Positions 56,427-63,889 of a stretch of 63,889 nt of DNA are shown in pieces; position 1 is the stretch's first letter, and each line of letters begins with the position of its first letter. The notes below the pieces were generated by a model, which was given only the letters and a program-made list of their open reading frames with translations, had not been told where the DNA came from and made no database searches. Origin of the DNA: Bacillota bacterium. Its GTDB lineage: Bacteria; Sysuimicrobiota; Sysuimicrobiia; Sysuimicrobiales; Segetimicrobiaceae. The stretch spans positions 1 to 63,889 of the forward strand of contig JAJPIA010000041.1 of NCBI GenBank assembly GCA_021324975.1, read 5' to 3'. A program made the translations under genes and the position numbers.

Positions 56427-58817
56427 TCAGGGCCGGCCGTGCACCGCGAACGCCAGTGCCACGCCGCCCACGCCGAGCGCCAGGAGGGCGATGACCAGAA
56501 GATAGGCGTACTCGCTCACGCGCGATGTCAGCGACGGGTGGAGAAGCTCGTCCACGCTCGAGGGCGGCCGGAAACCCCGCAACCGGAGGGCGTTGGTCAC
56601 CACGCTCACGCTACTCATTGCCATCGCCGCCGCCGCGAGCACGGGGCTCAGCAACACCCGGAAGAACGGGTAGAGCGCCCCCATCGCGACCGGGATGAGC
56701 AGCACATTGTAGGCGAACGCCCAGAAGAGCCCCTGCCTGATCACGCCCACCGTCTTGCGGGAGAGGCCGATCGCGGTGACGATCGAGCGCAGGTCGCCGC
56801 CGATGAGGGTGATGTCCGAGGCGGCCATCGCCACGTCCGTCCCCGTGCCGATGGCGATCCCGAGGTCGGCCTGGGCGAGGGCGGGAGCGTCGTTGATCCC
56901 GTCGCCCACCATTGCCACGACGTGGCCGGCCTGCTGCAGGGATCGTATCGTCTCCGCCTTCCGGTCGGGCAGCACCTCGGCCAGCACACGGTCCGGAGCG
57001 ATCCCAGTCTCGCGTGCGATCGCCTCCGCGGTGGCGCGGTGGTCACCGGTCAGCATCCACACTTCGAGCCCGAGGGCCTGCAGTTCGGCGACGGCCTCGC
57101 GCGACTCCGGCTTGAGCGTATCGGCGACGCCGATCACCCCGGCCCCTCGGCCATCCACCGCGACGTACAGCGGCGTCACCCCATCGCGCGCCACCTCGTC
57201 GCCCCGCTCCGCGAGCCCATCCAGGCGGACGTCTCGCTCCTCCATGAGGGACCGGTTGCCGAGGAGGAGCAGGCGTTTCCCCAGCACGGCCTGGATGCCT
57301 TTGCCGGTCAGGGCGGTGAACTGCTCCACTTTGGGCACCTCGAGCCCGCGGTCCCGCGCGTACGCCACGATCGCCTCGCCGACCGGGTGCTCGGAACCGA
57401 CTTCCGCGGCCGCTGCGAGCCGGAGCACCTCGGTATCCGGAAGGCCGTCTGCGCTGACGATCCTGGCGACCCGGGGCTTCCCGCGCGTGAGCGTTCCGGT
57501 CTTGTCGAGGATGATCGCGGTGATCCGGCGGGTCTGCTCGAGCGCCGCACCGCCCCGACTGAGGATGCCGTACCGGGCGGCCTTCCCGGTCCCCACCATG
57601 ATCGCCGTCGGGGTCGCGAGGCCGAGCGCGCACGGGCAGGCGATGATCAGGATGTCGATCGCCGTCGTCAATGCCAGCACGACGCGCGGCTCCGGCCCGA
57701 AGAGCAGCCACCCGGCAAACGTGAGCGCCGCTACCACGAGCACGGCGGGGACGAAGTAGCCCGCAATCGTATCGGCGAGCCGCTGCACGGGGGCCTTCGA
57801 CCCCTGGGCTTCCTCCACGAGGTGTACGATCTGCGCCAGGGTGGTGTCGCGGCCGACCTTCGTGGCGCGAAAGACAAACGTCCCGCTCCGATTCAGGGTC
57901 GCGCCGATCACCGTATCCCCCGGCCCTTTGTCCACCGGCAAGCTCTCGCCGGTGAGCATGCTCTCGTCGACCGACGAGGCGCCTTCTGCGAGCGCGCCAT
58001 CCACCGGGACTTTCTCGCCCGGGCGTACCCGCACCAGGTCGCCGACCTGGACCGCGTCGACCGGGATGTCTTGTTCAACGCCATTCCGGACCACGCGCGC
58101 CGTCTTGGCCTGGAGCCCCATCAGGGCCTTGATCGCCGCGCGCGTCTGCGTCATCGCGCGCGCCTCCAACCAGCGGCCGAGCAGGATGAGGGCGATGATG
58201 ATCACCGCGGACTCGTAGTACAGGTGGTAGGGAAGCCCCCACGTGCGGGCGAGCGTGGGCCACAGGGTCACGAACGCGCTGTAGCCGTACGCCACGGTAG
58301 TCCCCATGGCGACGAGCGTGTCCATCGTGGCACTGCCGTGTCGGCCCGCGGCCCAGGCGCCCGCGTAGAAGCGGTCGCCCGCCCAGAACTGGACGACAGT
58401 GGCCGCGATGAGCAACACGGGCGACCAGAGCTGCATGTCGAGATGCAGCGGTAAATACATGAGGGCCATGAGGCCCACGCCGACGGCGAGGCTCGTGATC
58501 CACTTTCGCCGAAGGTTGTCGATGTCGCGCCGTTGCGCGCGTTCCTGCTCGTCGGGAGGCGCGGAAGCCTCAGCGTCTGCGCCGGCGGTCGCCGCCGCCG
58601 GTAGCTCGTGCACCCTGTAGCCGGCCTTCTCGATGGCGGCGCCGAGTTGTTCCGGCGTGGCGATCGCGAGATCTACGGTGACACGGGCCTTTTCGGTCGC
58701 CAGGCTCGCGGTGGCCTCGTTGACGCCCGGCACGCGAGCCAGCGCTCTCTCGATGCGCCGGACGCACGAGGCGCACGTCATACCCTCGATCGGGAGTTCC
58801 AGTGTCGTTTGTGCCAT
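56427..58817 (-). CDS. copA: Copper-exporting P1B-type ATPase
   Basis: A 796-residue CopA. One N-terminal HMA domain ([12 protein letters not shown], residues 13-24), a short Glu/Ala-rich linker, eight membrane helices with the metal-site [10 protein letters not shown] (near residue 400), the TGES actuator loop, phosphorylated Asp in [11 protein letters not shown] (near 442), ATP-binding [10 protein letters not shown] and [14 protein letters not shown]. Cys-Pro-Cys predicts Cu(I) export. It starts six bases after csoR. The last 60 residues contain two helices and a short tail. Confidence 0.96.
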   Translation of the reverse strand: MAQTTLELPIEGMTCASCVRRIERALARVPGVNEATASLATEKARVTVDLAIATPEQLGAAIEKAGYRVHELPAAATAGADAEASAPPDEQERAQRRDIDNLRRKWITSLAVGVGLMALMYLPLHLDMQLWSPVLLIAATVVQFWAGDRFYAGAWAAGRHGSATMDTLVAMGTTVAYGYSAFVTLWPTLARTWGLPYHLYYESAVIIIALILLGRWLEARAMTQTRAAIKALMGLQAKTARVVRNGVEQDIPVDAVQVGDLVRVRPGEKVPVDGALAEGASSVDESMLTGESLPVDKGPGDTVIGATLNRSGTFVFRATKVGRDTTLAQIVHLVEEAQGSKAPVQRLADTIAGYFVPAVLVVAALTFAGWLLFGPEPRVVLALTTAIDILIIACPCALGLATPTAIMVGTGKAARYGILSRGGAALEQTRRITAIILDKTGTLTRGKPRVARIVSADGLPDTEVLRLAAAAEVGSEHPVGEAIVAYARDRGLEVPKVEQFTALTGKGIQAVLGKRLLLLGNRSLMEERDVRLDGLAERGDEVARDGVTPLYVAVDGRGAGVIGVADTLKPESREAVAELQALGLEVWMLTGDHRATAEAIARETGIAPDRVLAEVLPDRKAETIRSLQQAGHVVAMVGDGINDAPALAQADLGIAIGTGTDVAMAASDITLIGGDLRSIVTAIGLSRKTVGVIRQGLFWAFAYNVLLIPVAMGALYPFFRVLLSPVLAAAAMAMSSVSVVTNALRLRGFRPPSSVDELLHPSLTSRVSEYAYLLVIALLALGVGGVALAFAVHGRP

Positions 58818-58823
58818 CTAGCG

Positions 58824-59153
58824 CTACCTCACCGTGCTCACGTACTCGTGACCGTTTTCGAACACGTGCAGCAGCTCGGCGATGACCCGCTCCCGTTCCC
58901 GCGGGTCCTCCGACCGGATCCCGGCGCTCACGCAGTGGTTCAGGTGCCGTTCTAGCACGAGCGCGTTCACCTTGTCGATCGCGCGCTGCACCGCCCTAGT
59001 CTGCTTGAGCACGTCCACGCAATACCGGTCCTCTTCCACCATCCGGAGGATGCCCCGCAAGTGTCCTTCGGCGCTGCGCAGGCGGACCAGGATCTGTTGC
59101 TTCGCTCTCGGGTTCAGCCCCGGCACGGTCCTCGGCACAGATAGAGTCGGCAT
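58824..59153 (-). CDS. csoR: CsoR/DUF156-family copper-sensing repressor
   Basis: A 109-residue all-helical repressor. The Cu(I) ligands match the Cys-His-Cys pattern: Cys in EEDRYCVDVLKQ, then HLNHC (His and Cys) near residue 72. 'LRSAEGHLRGILRMVEED' is the family start. ATG 59153 gives the usual length; an upstream frame adds 29 non-conserved residues. It heads the csoR-copA-copZ operon. A GC-rich inverted repeat just upstream is a candidate operator. Confidence 0.92.
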   Translation of the reverse strand: MPTLSVPRTVPGLNPRAKQQILVRLRSAEGHLRGILRMVEEDRYCVDVLKQTRAVQRAIDKVNALVLERHLNHCVSAGIRSEDPRERERVIAELLHVFENGHEYVSTVR

Positions 59154-59183
59154 TGTCGGCCCCTCGCCTAATCGGATAGCCCC

Positions 59184-59196
59184 TCCCCCAGGGGGA
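59184..59196 (-). promoter_or_regulatory. Candidate CsoR operator
   Basis: TCCCCC-A-GGGGGA, a perfect 6+1+6 inverted repeat 31 bases before csoR. CsoR proteins recognise GC-rich dyads of C-run/G-run type. Inference from family and position; no footprint is implied. Confidence 0.5.
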
Positions 59197-59214
59197 TGGG
59201 TCCCCACATAGGTG

Positions 59215-59349
59215 CTAACCGGGACCCTCGGGTAATTCATTCCCGGCGCTCTCGGCCACGCGCAGGTATCTCATCGCCGACGGCACGATGAACAGCCATG
59301 CGCCGGCAACCGCGTTGATCCAGTCCTCCCAGCGTACCCAGGGTTTCAT
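59215..59349 (-). CDS. Small SPW-repeat-like membrane protein (truncated)
   Basis: A 44-residue frame with ribosome-binding site GGAGGTG eight bases before ATG 59349. The sequence starts MKPWVRWEDWINAVAGAWLF and has one hydrophobic helix. It matches the first half of an SPW-repeat unit (Trp-rich start, then W-x-N-x-(V/L)-x-G-x-W-L). Complete SPW proteins have two such units and about 110 residues; this one ends in TAG after one, with a hydrophilic tail. It could be a decayed gene or a genuine short form. It lies directly upstream of csoR. Confidence 0.55.
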   Translation of the reverse strand: MKPWVRWEDWINAVAGAWLFIVPSAMRYLRVAESAGNELPEGPG

Positions 59350-59376
59350 AGAGGCACCTCCGTTCGCCCCAATTTT

Positions 59377-59396
59377 CCTCCCCGCCAAAGGGGAGG
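59377..59396 (-). promoter_or_regulatory. Inverted repeat upstream of the SPW-like gene and csoR
   Basis: CCTCCCC (59377-59383) and GGGGAGG (59390-59396) around six bases. Located 28 bases before ATG 59349. The C-run/G-run arms resemble the shorter dyad at 59184-59196, so both might bind CsoR. It could also act as an RNA hairpin in the leader. Confidence 0.4.
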
Positions 59397-59680
59397 CATG
59401 TCCTAGGCTCGCACGGGACCCCGGAGCGCGGTCAATGGTCCGTCACAGGTAGCTGATACCACTCTCGGCGCCAAAAAGACGATCACGTCGTGGCCCCTGG
59501 CGAATGAACTGGCGGGACTCGAGAAAGCGCGACCGTTCTCGATGTTACGCGACGGTATCTGCCCCGAGCTAAAGGTGAACCCCAAGGGGGGACCCTCTCG
59601 AGCAGCCCGCAACCTAATGGGATGCACGGGGAGAAAGGCTGATGCACGCACATGGGCGAAGCCCGTGCCGGGGTTTTGAA

Positions 59681-59714
59681 TTAGTTGACGATTGTCAACT
59701 AATTATGCGACAAT
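59681..59714 (+). promoter_or_regulatory. MarR-type operator overlapping the alaX promoter
   Basis: The arms TTAGTTGAC (59681-59689) and GTCAACTAA (59694-59702) form a perfect dyad with a four-base spacer. The -35 TTGACG (59685-59690) lies inside it, and GACAAT (59709-59714) is a -10 at 18 bases. TAGTTGA/TCAACTA dyads are typical MarR-family sites. A marR gene is the last gene of the operon, so autoregulation is likely. Confidence 0.7.
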
Positions 59715-59753
59715 GGCAACAATCGCGCGCCCACGGGCGCCGGGGCGGGTGGG

Positions 59754-60485
59754 ATGCTCATGACGGAGCTCTTGTACCTCCACGATGCGTACCTGCGTGA
59801 GGCCGCGGCGACGGTCACGGCCGCCGACGGGGCGGCCGTGGTCCTCGACCGCACCGTGTGTTTCCCCGGCGGCGGCGGCCAGCCGCCGGACCTCGGGCGG
59901 GTGCGATGGCCGGGCGGCGAACGCCAGGTCGTGGAGGTGCGGCGCGCCGGGCCGGATGTGTGGCACGTCCTCGACGGTGACGGCCCGCCGCCGGGCGCCG
60001 CGGTTACCGCGGTCCTGGACTGGGAGCGGCGGTACGCGATCATGCGCCATCACTCCGCGCTCCACATTCTCGTGGGCGCGGTTTACCGGTTGTTCGGCGC
60101 GCTGGTGACCGGCGGCGCGATCTATCCCGACCGCGCCCGCATGGACTTTACCCTCGAGGATCTCAGCAAGGATCGCGTGGCCGCCGTGGAGCAGGAGGCG
60201 AACCGTGTGATCGCCGCGGACCCCCGCATCACGGTACGATTCGTGACCCGCGACGAGTTCGAACGCTCCGATCTCGTCCGGCTGGCACGGGATACCGTGC
60301 CCCGCGATCTCGACCGGATCCGGGTGGTGGAGATCGAGGGATACGACGCGCAGGCCGACGGCGGCACGCATGTCGCCAGCGCGCGCGAGATCGGGGCCCT
60401 CAAGATCGTGAAGACGGAAAACAAGGGCAAGGCGAACCGCCGGTTAGAGATCCGGCTCGCGCCCGGGGAGGTCATGGCACCATGA
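59754..60485 (+). CDS. Alanyl-tRNA editing protein, AlaX-type
   Basis: A 243-residue stand-alone editing domain related to AlaRS. 'VCFPGGGGQPPDLGRV' is the N-terminal glycine-rich signature, HHSALHIL gives the HxxxH zinc ligands (near residue 100), and the second metal site reads ADGGTHVAS, where AlaRS has CxGTH; the Cys is Asp here. It should hydrolyse mischarged Ser- or Gly-tRNA(Ala). The start is ATG 59754 (a second ATG at 59760). It overlaps yciI (ATGA) in an operon that ends with marR. Confidence 0.9.
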   Translation: MLMTELLYLHDAYLREAAATVTAADGAAVVLDRTVCFPGGGGQPPDLGRVRWPGGERQVVEVRRAGPDVWHVLDGDGPPPGAAVTAVLDWERRYAIMRHHSALHILVGAVYRLFGALVTGGAIYPDRARMDFTLEDLSKDRVAAVEQEANRVIAADPRITVRFVTRDEFERSDLVRLARDTVPRDLDRIRVVEIEGYDAQADGGTHVASAREIGALKIVKTENKGKANRRLEIRLAPGEVMAP

Positions 60486-60721
60486 ACTTCTTCGTGCTGA
60501 CCTACGAGGTCGTCGACAACTTTGTTGGGCGGCGTGCGCCCTACCGGGGCGAGCACCTCCGTCTTGTCCGGGACGCGTACGGGCGCGGCGAGCTGCTGCT
60601 GGCCGGGGCGGTGGGTGACCCCGCGGACGAGGCGCTGCTCGTGTTCCGGTGCGCGGACCGCGGCGTGGCGGAGCGCTTTGCCGAGGCCGATCCGTACGTG
60701 ACCAGTGGGCTCGTCGCGTAA
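60482..60721 (+). CDS. YciI-like protein with premature stop
   Basis: A 79-residue ferredoxin-like YciI protein: MNFFVLTYEVVDNFVGRRAP, 'RGEHLRLVRDAYGRGELLLAGAVGDP', and EADPYVTSGLVA. The family continues after GLV with a strand like 'WxVRPWxVVVG'. Here TAA interrupts at 60719, yet the same frame reads on as WTVRPWAVVVGNDLEP to TGA 60793, which overlaps the next gene's GTG start. The full-length protein would have 103 residues. The loss removes the last strand. Read-through, a sequencing error or a recent nonsense mutation are all possible. Confidence 0.8.
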   Translation: MNFFVLTYEVVDNFVGRRAPYRGEHLRLVRDAYGRGELLLAGAVGDPADEALLVFRCADRGVAERFAEADPYVTSGLVA

Positions 60722-60789
60722 TGGACAGTGCGGCCGTGGGCGGTCGTGGTGGGCAACGACCTGGAGCCTCCGCGGCCGGGGCGCGACCG

Positions 60790-61107
60790 GTGATCGCCCG
60801 CGCCTGGCGCGCACAGGCGGCGGCCGACCGGGCGCCCGCCTACGCGGAACATGTGCGCTCGCACGTGTTGCCCGCGTTGCGGCGGCAGCCCGGATACATG
60901 CGCATGCTGCTCCTCCAGCGCCCCGCGTCGGGCATGGTGGAGATCACCGTGGTGACCCTGTGGCAATCGCTCGATGCCATCCGGGGGTTTGCCGGGCCCG
61001 ACGTCGAGCGGGCCGTCGTGGCCGAGGAAGCCGCCGCCTTGCTGGCGCAGTACGACAGCCGGGCGCAGCACTACGAGGTGGTGCTGAGCGATGAGACCGG
61101 CGGTTGA
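60790..61107 (+). CDS. Antibiotic-biosynthesis-monooxygenase (ABM)-fold protein
   Basis: A 105-residue dimeric alpha/beta barrel-like protein. 'ARAWRAQAAADRAPAYAEHV' begins it and 'PGYMRMLLLQRPASGMVEITVVTLW' covers the central strand. ABM proteins act as small monooxygenases or as heme- or small-molecule-binding proteins. GTG 60790 overlaps the extended yciI stop (GTGA). Its end overlaps marR by 17 bases. Function inside this operon is unknown. Confidence 0.7.
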   Translation: MIARAWRAQAAADRAPAYAEHVRSHVLPALRRQPGYMRMLLLQRPASGMVEITVVTLWQSLDAIRGFAGPDVERAVVAEEAAALLAQYDSRAQHYEVVLSDETGG

Positions 61108-61591
61108 GACGGACCTGGAGCAGCGTGTCGCCGCGATCCGCCGGTTCAACCGGTTCTACACCCACAAGATCGGCGTGCTCCGCGAAGGGTTTCTCGGCAG
61201 TCAGTTCTCGCTGGCGCAGGTGCGCGTGCTGTACGAGCTGGCGCATCACGATGCGCTCACGGCCGCGGCGCTCAGCAAGGACCTGTCGCTCGATCCCGGG
61301 TACCTGAGCCGTATCCTCCGAGACTTCGAAGCCAGGCGTCTCATCGAGCGCACGCCGTCGAACGCGGACGGACGCGAAATGTTGCTGTCGCTGACGCCGC
61401 GGGGCCGGGACGTCTTTGCCCCGCTCAACAGGCGCCAGCGCGACGAGATCGTCTCGATGCTGCGGGGTCTCACGCCGGGACGTCAAGACCGCCTGCTGGA
61501 GGCCATGAAGACCATCGAGGAGTTGCTGCAGGCGCCGCCCGCAGAGCCGCCGGCGCTGCGGCGACGCCGAGGCCGCCAAAGAGTTCCATAA
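61091..61591 (+). CDS. MarR-family transcriptional regulator
   Basis: A 166-residue winged-helix repressor. 'FNRFYTHKIGVLREGFLGS' is the dimerisation helix, and the recognition region DLSLDPGYLSRILRDFEARRLIER with the wing NADGREMLLSLT is intact. Many MarR proteins respond to phenolic or oxidant ligands. It terminates the alaX-yciI-ABM operon, whose promoter is overlapped by a MarR-type dyad. ATG 61091 overlaps the ABM gene. Confidence 0.9.
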   Translation: MRPAVETDLEQRVAAIRRFNRFYTHKIGVLREGFLGSQFSLAQVRVLYELAHHDALTAAALSKDLSLDPGYLSRILRDFEARRLIERTPSNADGREMLLSLTPRGRDVFAPLNRRQRDEIVSMLRGLTPGRQDRLLEAMKTIEELLQAPPAEPPALRRRRGRQRVP

Positions 61592-61609
61592 TCCAGAGAG
61601 CCCGGCGCG

Positions 61610-61658
61610 TTGACGGGCGCAGCCGACCGTGTCTATACTGTCAAGTGGTTGGACCACT
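61610..61658 (+). promoter_or_regulatory. Promoter and FadR-type operator of the gntR gene
   Basis: TTGACG (61610-61615), 18 bases, TATACT (61634-61639). Just downstream, AGTGGT-TGG-ACCACT (61644-61658) is a perfect dyad with the TGGT-N3-ACCA core used by FadR-subfamily GntR repressors. It would cover the start site, giving autoregulation. Confidence 0.72.
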
Positions 61659-61688
61659 GAGCCAGCCTTGGGAGGTCTAAACGACGCC

Positions 61689-62486
61689 GTGCACAGCGTA
61701 CCGCCTCCTCTTTTGCCGCTCCAGGCGGTTCGAGACGCGCTCGAGCCCGTCCGCAAGACCAAGGTGTACGCGGACATCGCCGCGCAGATTCACCGGCTCA
61801 TCGCGGATGGTCGTCTCAGGCCCGGCGACCGGCTCCCGTCGGAGCGCGAACTGGCCGAGGTCTTCGGCGTGAGCCGCACCTCCGTCCGGGACGCGATCCG
61901 GGTGCTCGAAGTACGCGGGCTCCTGGAGCCGCGCCACGGGGAGGGGACGGTCGTCAAGGCCGTCTCCATCGACGCCATTGTCGCCCCGCTCGCCGAAGCC
62001 GTGGCCGCGTTCAAGGACGCCGCGGCGGATCTTTTCGACATGCGTAAGATGCTCGAGCCGCCACTGGCGCGCGCGGCCGCGTTTCGCGCGACCGCGGCCG
62101 ATGTCAGGCGGTTGGAGGAGATCGTGGCGGCGCAGTCGGCGCGGGTCCGCGCCGGCGAAATCGCGATCGACGAGGACAACGCGTTTCACTACCAGATCGC
62201 GCGGGCCGCGAAGAACCAGGTCGTCCTCCGCACGATCGATATCTTGATGGACCTGCTGCGCGAGAGCCGCGTGCGCTCCCTCCAGGGGGCGGGGCGCGCG
62301 GAGAAGTCACTCGAGGGGCATCGGCGGATTCTCGCCGCGATTCGTGACCGGGATCCCGACACCGCGGCCGAGCGTATGCGGGCACACATCGAGGAGATCG
62401 AGGCGGTGTTGTTTGCCGACCAGCCGTCGGGAGCGCGAGAGCGGTCGGACGGCGCAACGGCCGCGGGGGAGTCGCTGAGGGTCTGA
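61689..62486 (+). CDS. GntR/FadR-family (FCD) transcriptional regulator
   Basis: A 265-residue regulator. The wHTH domain spans about 25-90: VYADIAAQIHRLIADGRLRPGD, LPSERELAEVFGVSRTSVRDAI, GEGTVV. The C-terminal all-helical FCD ligand domain (about 105-245) has the metal-binding Asp/His residues in the RKMLEP, EDNAFHYQIARAA and GHRRILAAI segments. GTG 61689 is downstream of the promoter and operator; an earlier in-frame GTG (61629) falls inside the promoter. FCD regulators usually sense organic acids, which fits the 2-oxoacid oxidoreductase genes that follow. Confidence 0.9.
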   Translation: MHSVPPPLLPLQAVRDALEPVRKTKVYADIAAQIHRLIADGRLRPGDRLPSERELAEVFGVSRTSVRDAIRVLEVRGLLEPRHGEGTVVKAVSIDAIVAPLAEAVAAFKDAAADLFDMRKMLEPPLARAAAFRATAADVRRLEEIVAAQSARVRAGEIAIDEDNAFHYQIARAAKNQVVLRTIDILMDLLRESRVRSLQGAGRAEKSLEGHRRILAAIRDRDPDTAAERMRAHIEEIEAVLFADQPSGARERSDGATAAGESLRV

Positions 62487-62540
62487 GGCGTCCGCGGGCG
62501 CGCGAGCGGTCCGGTGAGTGAGCACACGGAGGTGCAATCC

Positions 62541-63719
62541 ATGGGACGCACGGTGTCCGTGGAGATCGTCTATCGCGGTATCTTTCAGAAGACGCTCGCC
62601 AAGAACATCAGCCGGGGCGTGGTGCTCGCCGCACGCCGCGGCGGCAAGATCGGGATCGCGTTCGGGCGGTACGGCGATTCACCGGAACGCAACGGCGTGC
62701 CGGCGAAGAACTTTGCGATCGTCGCGCCCGATCAGGATGAGCTCGAGCTCAGCATGGCGCAGTACGAGCCGGCCGAGACCGATGTGACGATCGCGGTCGA
62801 CGACACGCTGTGCAAGGGCGTGGAGTCGTGGGCATGGTACGGGCTCCAGCCCATCAACCAGAAGGTCCGGCCGGGCGGCGTCTTGGTCGTCACGTCGACG
62901 CTGCCCGCGGACGCGATCGTCGAGTTTTGCCATCGCAAACCGTTCCCGTACCGGCTCGCCGTCATCCCGGCCATCCCGAGCTTCTCCGGCTTGTGGGTCT
63001 ACAAAAACGACCATACGGACGTCCGGATTCTCGGCACGCTGGCCAAGGTGTGCCCGGAACTGGTGAGCTTGGAGGCGATGCTCAAGGCGATCAAGGAGGA
63101 ATGGAAGGACGATCTCAAGGTGACCTCGGCCCGCCGCGCGTACGAGCAGACCGAGGTCCGGCTCGTGCGTCCGGACGAAGGCAATCCCGAGGTCCCCTAC
63201 ACGTTCACGCTCCCCGGGTGGACGGCGATGCGCGAGGGCGTCACCGTCGAGGGCATGCCGCTCGGTGAGCCGATGCGGGTGGGCGAGGACGTGGGCGGCT
63301 ACCGGCCCGCGCGCAATCCCTACTTCAAGAAGTTTTCCACCCGGACGATGCGGCCGGTCGTCGACTTCGAGAAGTGCGTGAAGTGCACGTTGTGCTGGCT
63401 GCAGTGTCCGGACGGGTGCTTCGACGTCACGCCCGAGCAGACGTACGATCTCAACGCGGACGCCTGCTGCGGCTGCGGCGTCTGCGCGGCGGTATGCCCT
63501 GTGGATGACTGCGTCACCATGGTCAACGAGGCGGCGTTCAAAGATAACCGGAGCCAGTGGGAGCGCTACAAGGCGGACCCGGCCGCATACGCCGCGTGGG
63601 TACGCGGGATGCTGGCCGGCCAATCCGAGCGGTCGCACGGGTTTCGATACCGCGGGCAGTACCAGGAGCAGATTGCGAAGCTCCGGGCCGGGGCCGGCGG
63701 CGAAGGGGGTGGCGAATAG
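62541..63719 (+). CDS. 2-oxoacid:ferredoxin oxidoreductase, fused gamma-delta subunit
   Basis: A 392-residue fusion. The N-terminal part (about 1-190) is the gamma domain ('VSVEIVYRGIFQKTLAKNISRG', DTLCKGVESWAWYGL, VRPGGVLVVTST); the C-terminal part (about 255-330) is a delta ferredoxin domain with two 4Fe-4S motifs, CVKCTLCWLQCPDGC and CCGCGVCAAVCP. Fused gamma-delta is found in oxalate oxidoreductase, which has three subunits; in many pyruvate enzymes the two are separate. ATG 62541 follows GGAGGTG at six bases; GTG 62514 is less likely. It transfers electrons from the TPP centre to ferredoxin. Confidence 0.88.
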   Translation: MGRTVSVEIVYRGIFQKTLAKNISRGVVLAARRGGKIGIAFGRYGDSPERNGVPAKNFAIVAPDQDELELSMAQYEPAETDVTIAVDDTLCKGVESWAWYGLQPINQKVRPGGVLVVTSTLPADAIVEFCHRKPFPYRLAVIPAIPSFSGLWVYKNDHTDVRILGTLAKVCPELVSLEAMLKAIKEEWKDDLKVTSARRAYEQTEVRLVRPDEGNPEVPYTFTLPGWTAMREGVTVEGMPLGEPMRVGEDVGGYRPARNPYFKKFSTRTMRPVVDFEKCVKCTLCWLQCPDGCFDVTPEQTYDLNADACCGCGVCAAVCPVDDCVTMVNEAAFKDNRSQWERYKADPAAYAAWVRGMLAGQSERSHGFRYRGQYQEQIAKLRAGAGGEGGGE

Positions 63720-63889
63720 TGGACGCGGACGCGGCCGCCGTGCGACCGGCGGAGGTCGAGCAGGAAGCCCTGATCAGCGGCAGCGAGGCGGTGGCGGTCG
63801 CGACCAAGCTCGTGGATGTCGACGTGCTCACGGCCTACCCGATCCGCCCCTACGATACGCTGATGCAGTACGTGGCGAAGCAGATCGCA
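63719..63889 (+). CDS. 2-oxoacid:ferredoxin oxidoreductase alpha subunit, start only
   Basis: 57 residues are visible and the gene runs out of the window. The start GTG shares its G with the TAG of the preceding gene. Sequence: an acidic leader, then ISGSEAVAVATKLVDVDVLT and AYPIRPYDTLMQYVA. Pyruvate enzymes have a Thr after YPI (YPITP); here it is Arg43. I recall that Moorella oxalate oxidoreductase carries Arg at the corresponding position (31 in its alpha subunit). This favours oxalate or a related dicarboxylate as substrate, on partial evidence. Confidence 0.75.
   Translation, partial: MDADAAAVRPAEVEQEALISGSEAVAVATKLVDVDVLTAYPIRPYDTLMQYVAKQIA

Larger units (their letters stand above)
59350..59753. 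other. Long intergenic region with lower GC
   Basis: About 400 bases between the divergent copper unit and the alaX operon. It contains an inverted repeat (59377-59396) and a MarR-type palindrome with promoter (59681-59714). The stretch 59400-59680 has an 82-codon frame on the minus strand that resembles no protein; I see nothing else in it. Confidence 0.5.

Noticed and set aside
59403-59651. 82-codon frame on the minus strand between csoR and alaX
   Set aside because: No family resemblance, no ribosome-binding site, low-GC region; likely chance or remnant.

Overview
This is a gene-dense piece of a high-GC bacterial chromosome, roughly 70 % G+C by eye, with about 60 protein genes. I found no rRNA, tRNA, CRISPR array, insertion sequence or prophage. 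Two gene orders are of the Firmicutes/Terrabacteria kind: mfd-mazG-S4 protein-(eno)-(lytic transglycosylase)-FtsB/DivIC with an S1-domain gene just beyond, and R3H ATPase-tmk-darA-holB. Together with MurT/GatD, an MK-type prenyltransferase, a c-di-AMP receptor homologue (DarA) and a K+-independent H+-pyrophosphatase, they suggest an uncultured, high-GC, probably monoderm-related Terrabacteria lineage. The lineage is an inference; no marker here settles it.

Layout. 1-8,340: tail of an unknown gene, an SDR dehydrogenase with a DUF402 protein, a LysM-NlpC/P60 wall hydrolase, the murT-gatD-MFS operon, and menA divergent from a VOC protein. 8,450-16,440: secreted proteins, including a tandem pair of small Tyr/Pro-rich exported proteins with duplicated leaders, then DJ-1/PfpI, MBL-fold, MFS, D-glutamate cyclase-like and 3-hydroxyisobutyrate dehydrogenase-like genes, and a squalene-cyclase-like toroid protein coupled to a 112-residue unknown. 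16,450-26,460: S1 protein, amt-glnK, a broken GNAT, and the ftsB/transglycosylase/eno/S4/mazG/mfd series. 26,560-37,200: nadE, a YcaQ-like protein, glnA, an ANTAR response regulator with its histidine kinase, and hppA. 37,400-53,840: DUF192, a lipase-like hydrolase, geranylgeranyl-reductase-like flavoprotein, EndoQ, an RlmI-like methyltransferase, R3H ATPase, tmk, darA, holB, endonuclease IV, a Cys/Met-metabolism PLP enzyme, HAD, ddl, a DapF-like protein and apgM. 53,880-63,889: a TRAM-domain uracil methyltransferase, PaaI thioesterase, the copper operon csoR-copA-copZ, a MarR-controlled alaX operon, a GntR regulator, and the first genes of a 2-oxoacid (possibly oxalate):ferredoxin oxidoreductase.

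The most interesting system is a nitrogen-control circuit. A GAF-GAF-HisKA_2 kinase and an ANTAR response regulator with an unusually long C-terminal extension sit beside glnA. The glnA leader carries a consensus promoter, two hairpins with six-base loops and an intrinsic terminator whose 5' arm overlaps the second hairpin: the layout of an ANTAR antitermination target. The amt-glnK leader 14 kb away has a similar hairpin-hairpin-terminator layout and shares a 14-base terminator tail. Other oddities are a DapF homologue with both catalytic cysteines replaced by serine, an in-frame stop in yciI, a tmk gene without a normal start, and short palindromic operators in front of the marR and gntR units.
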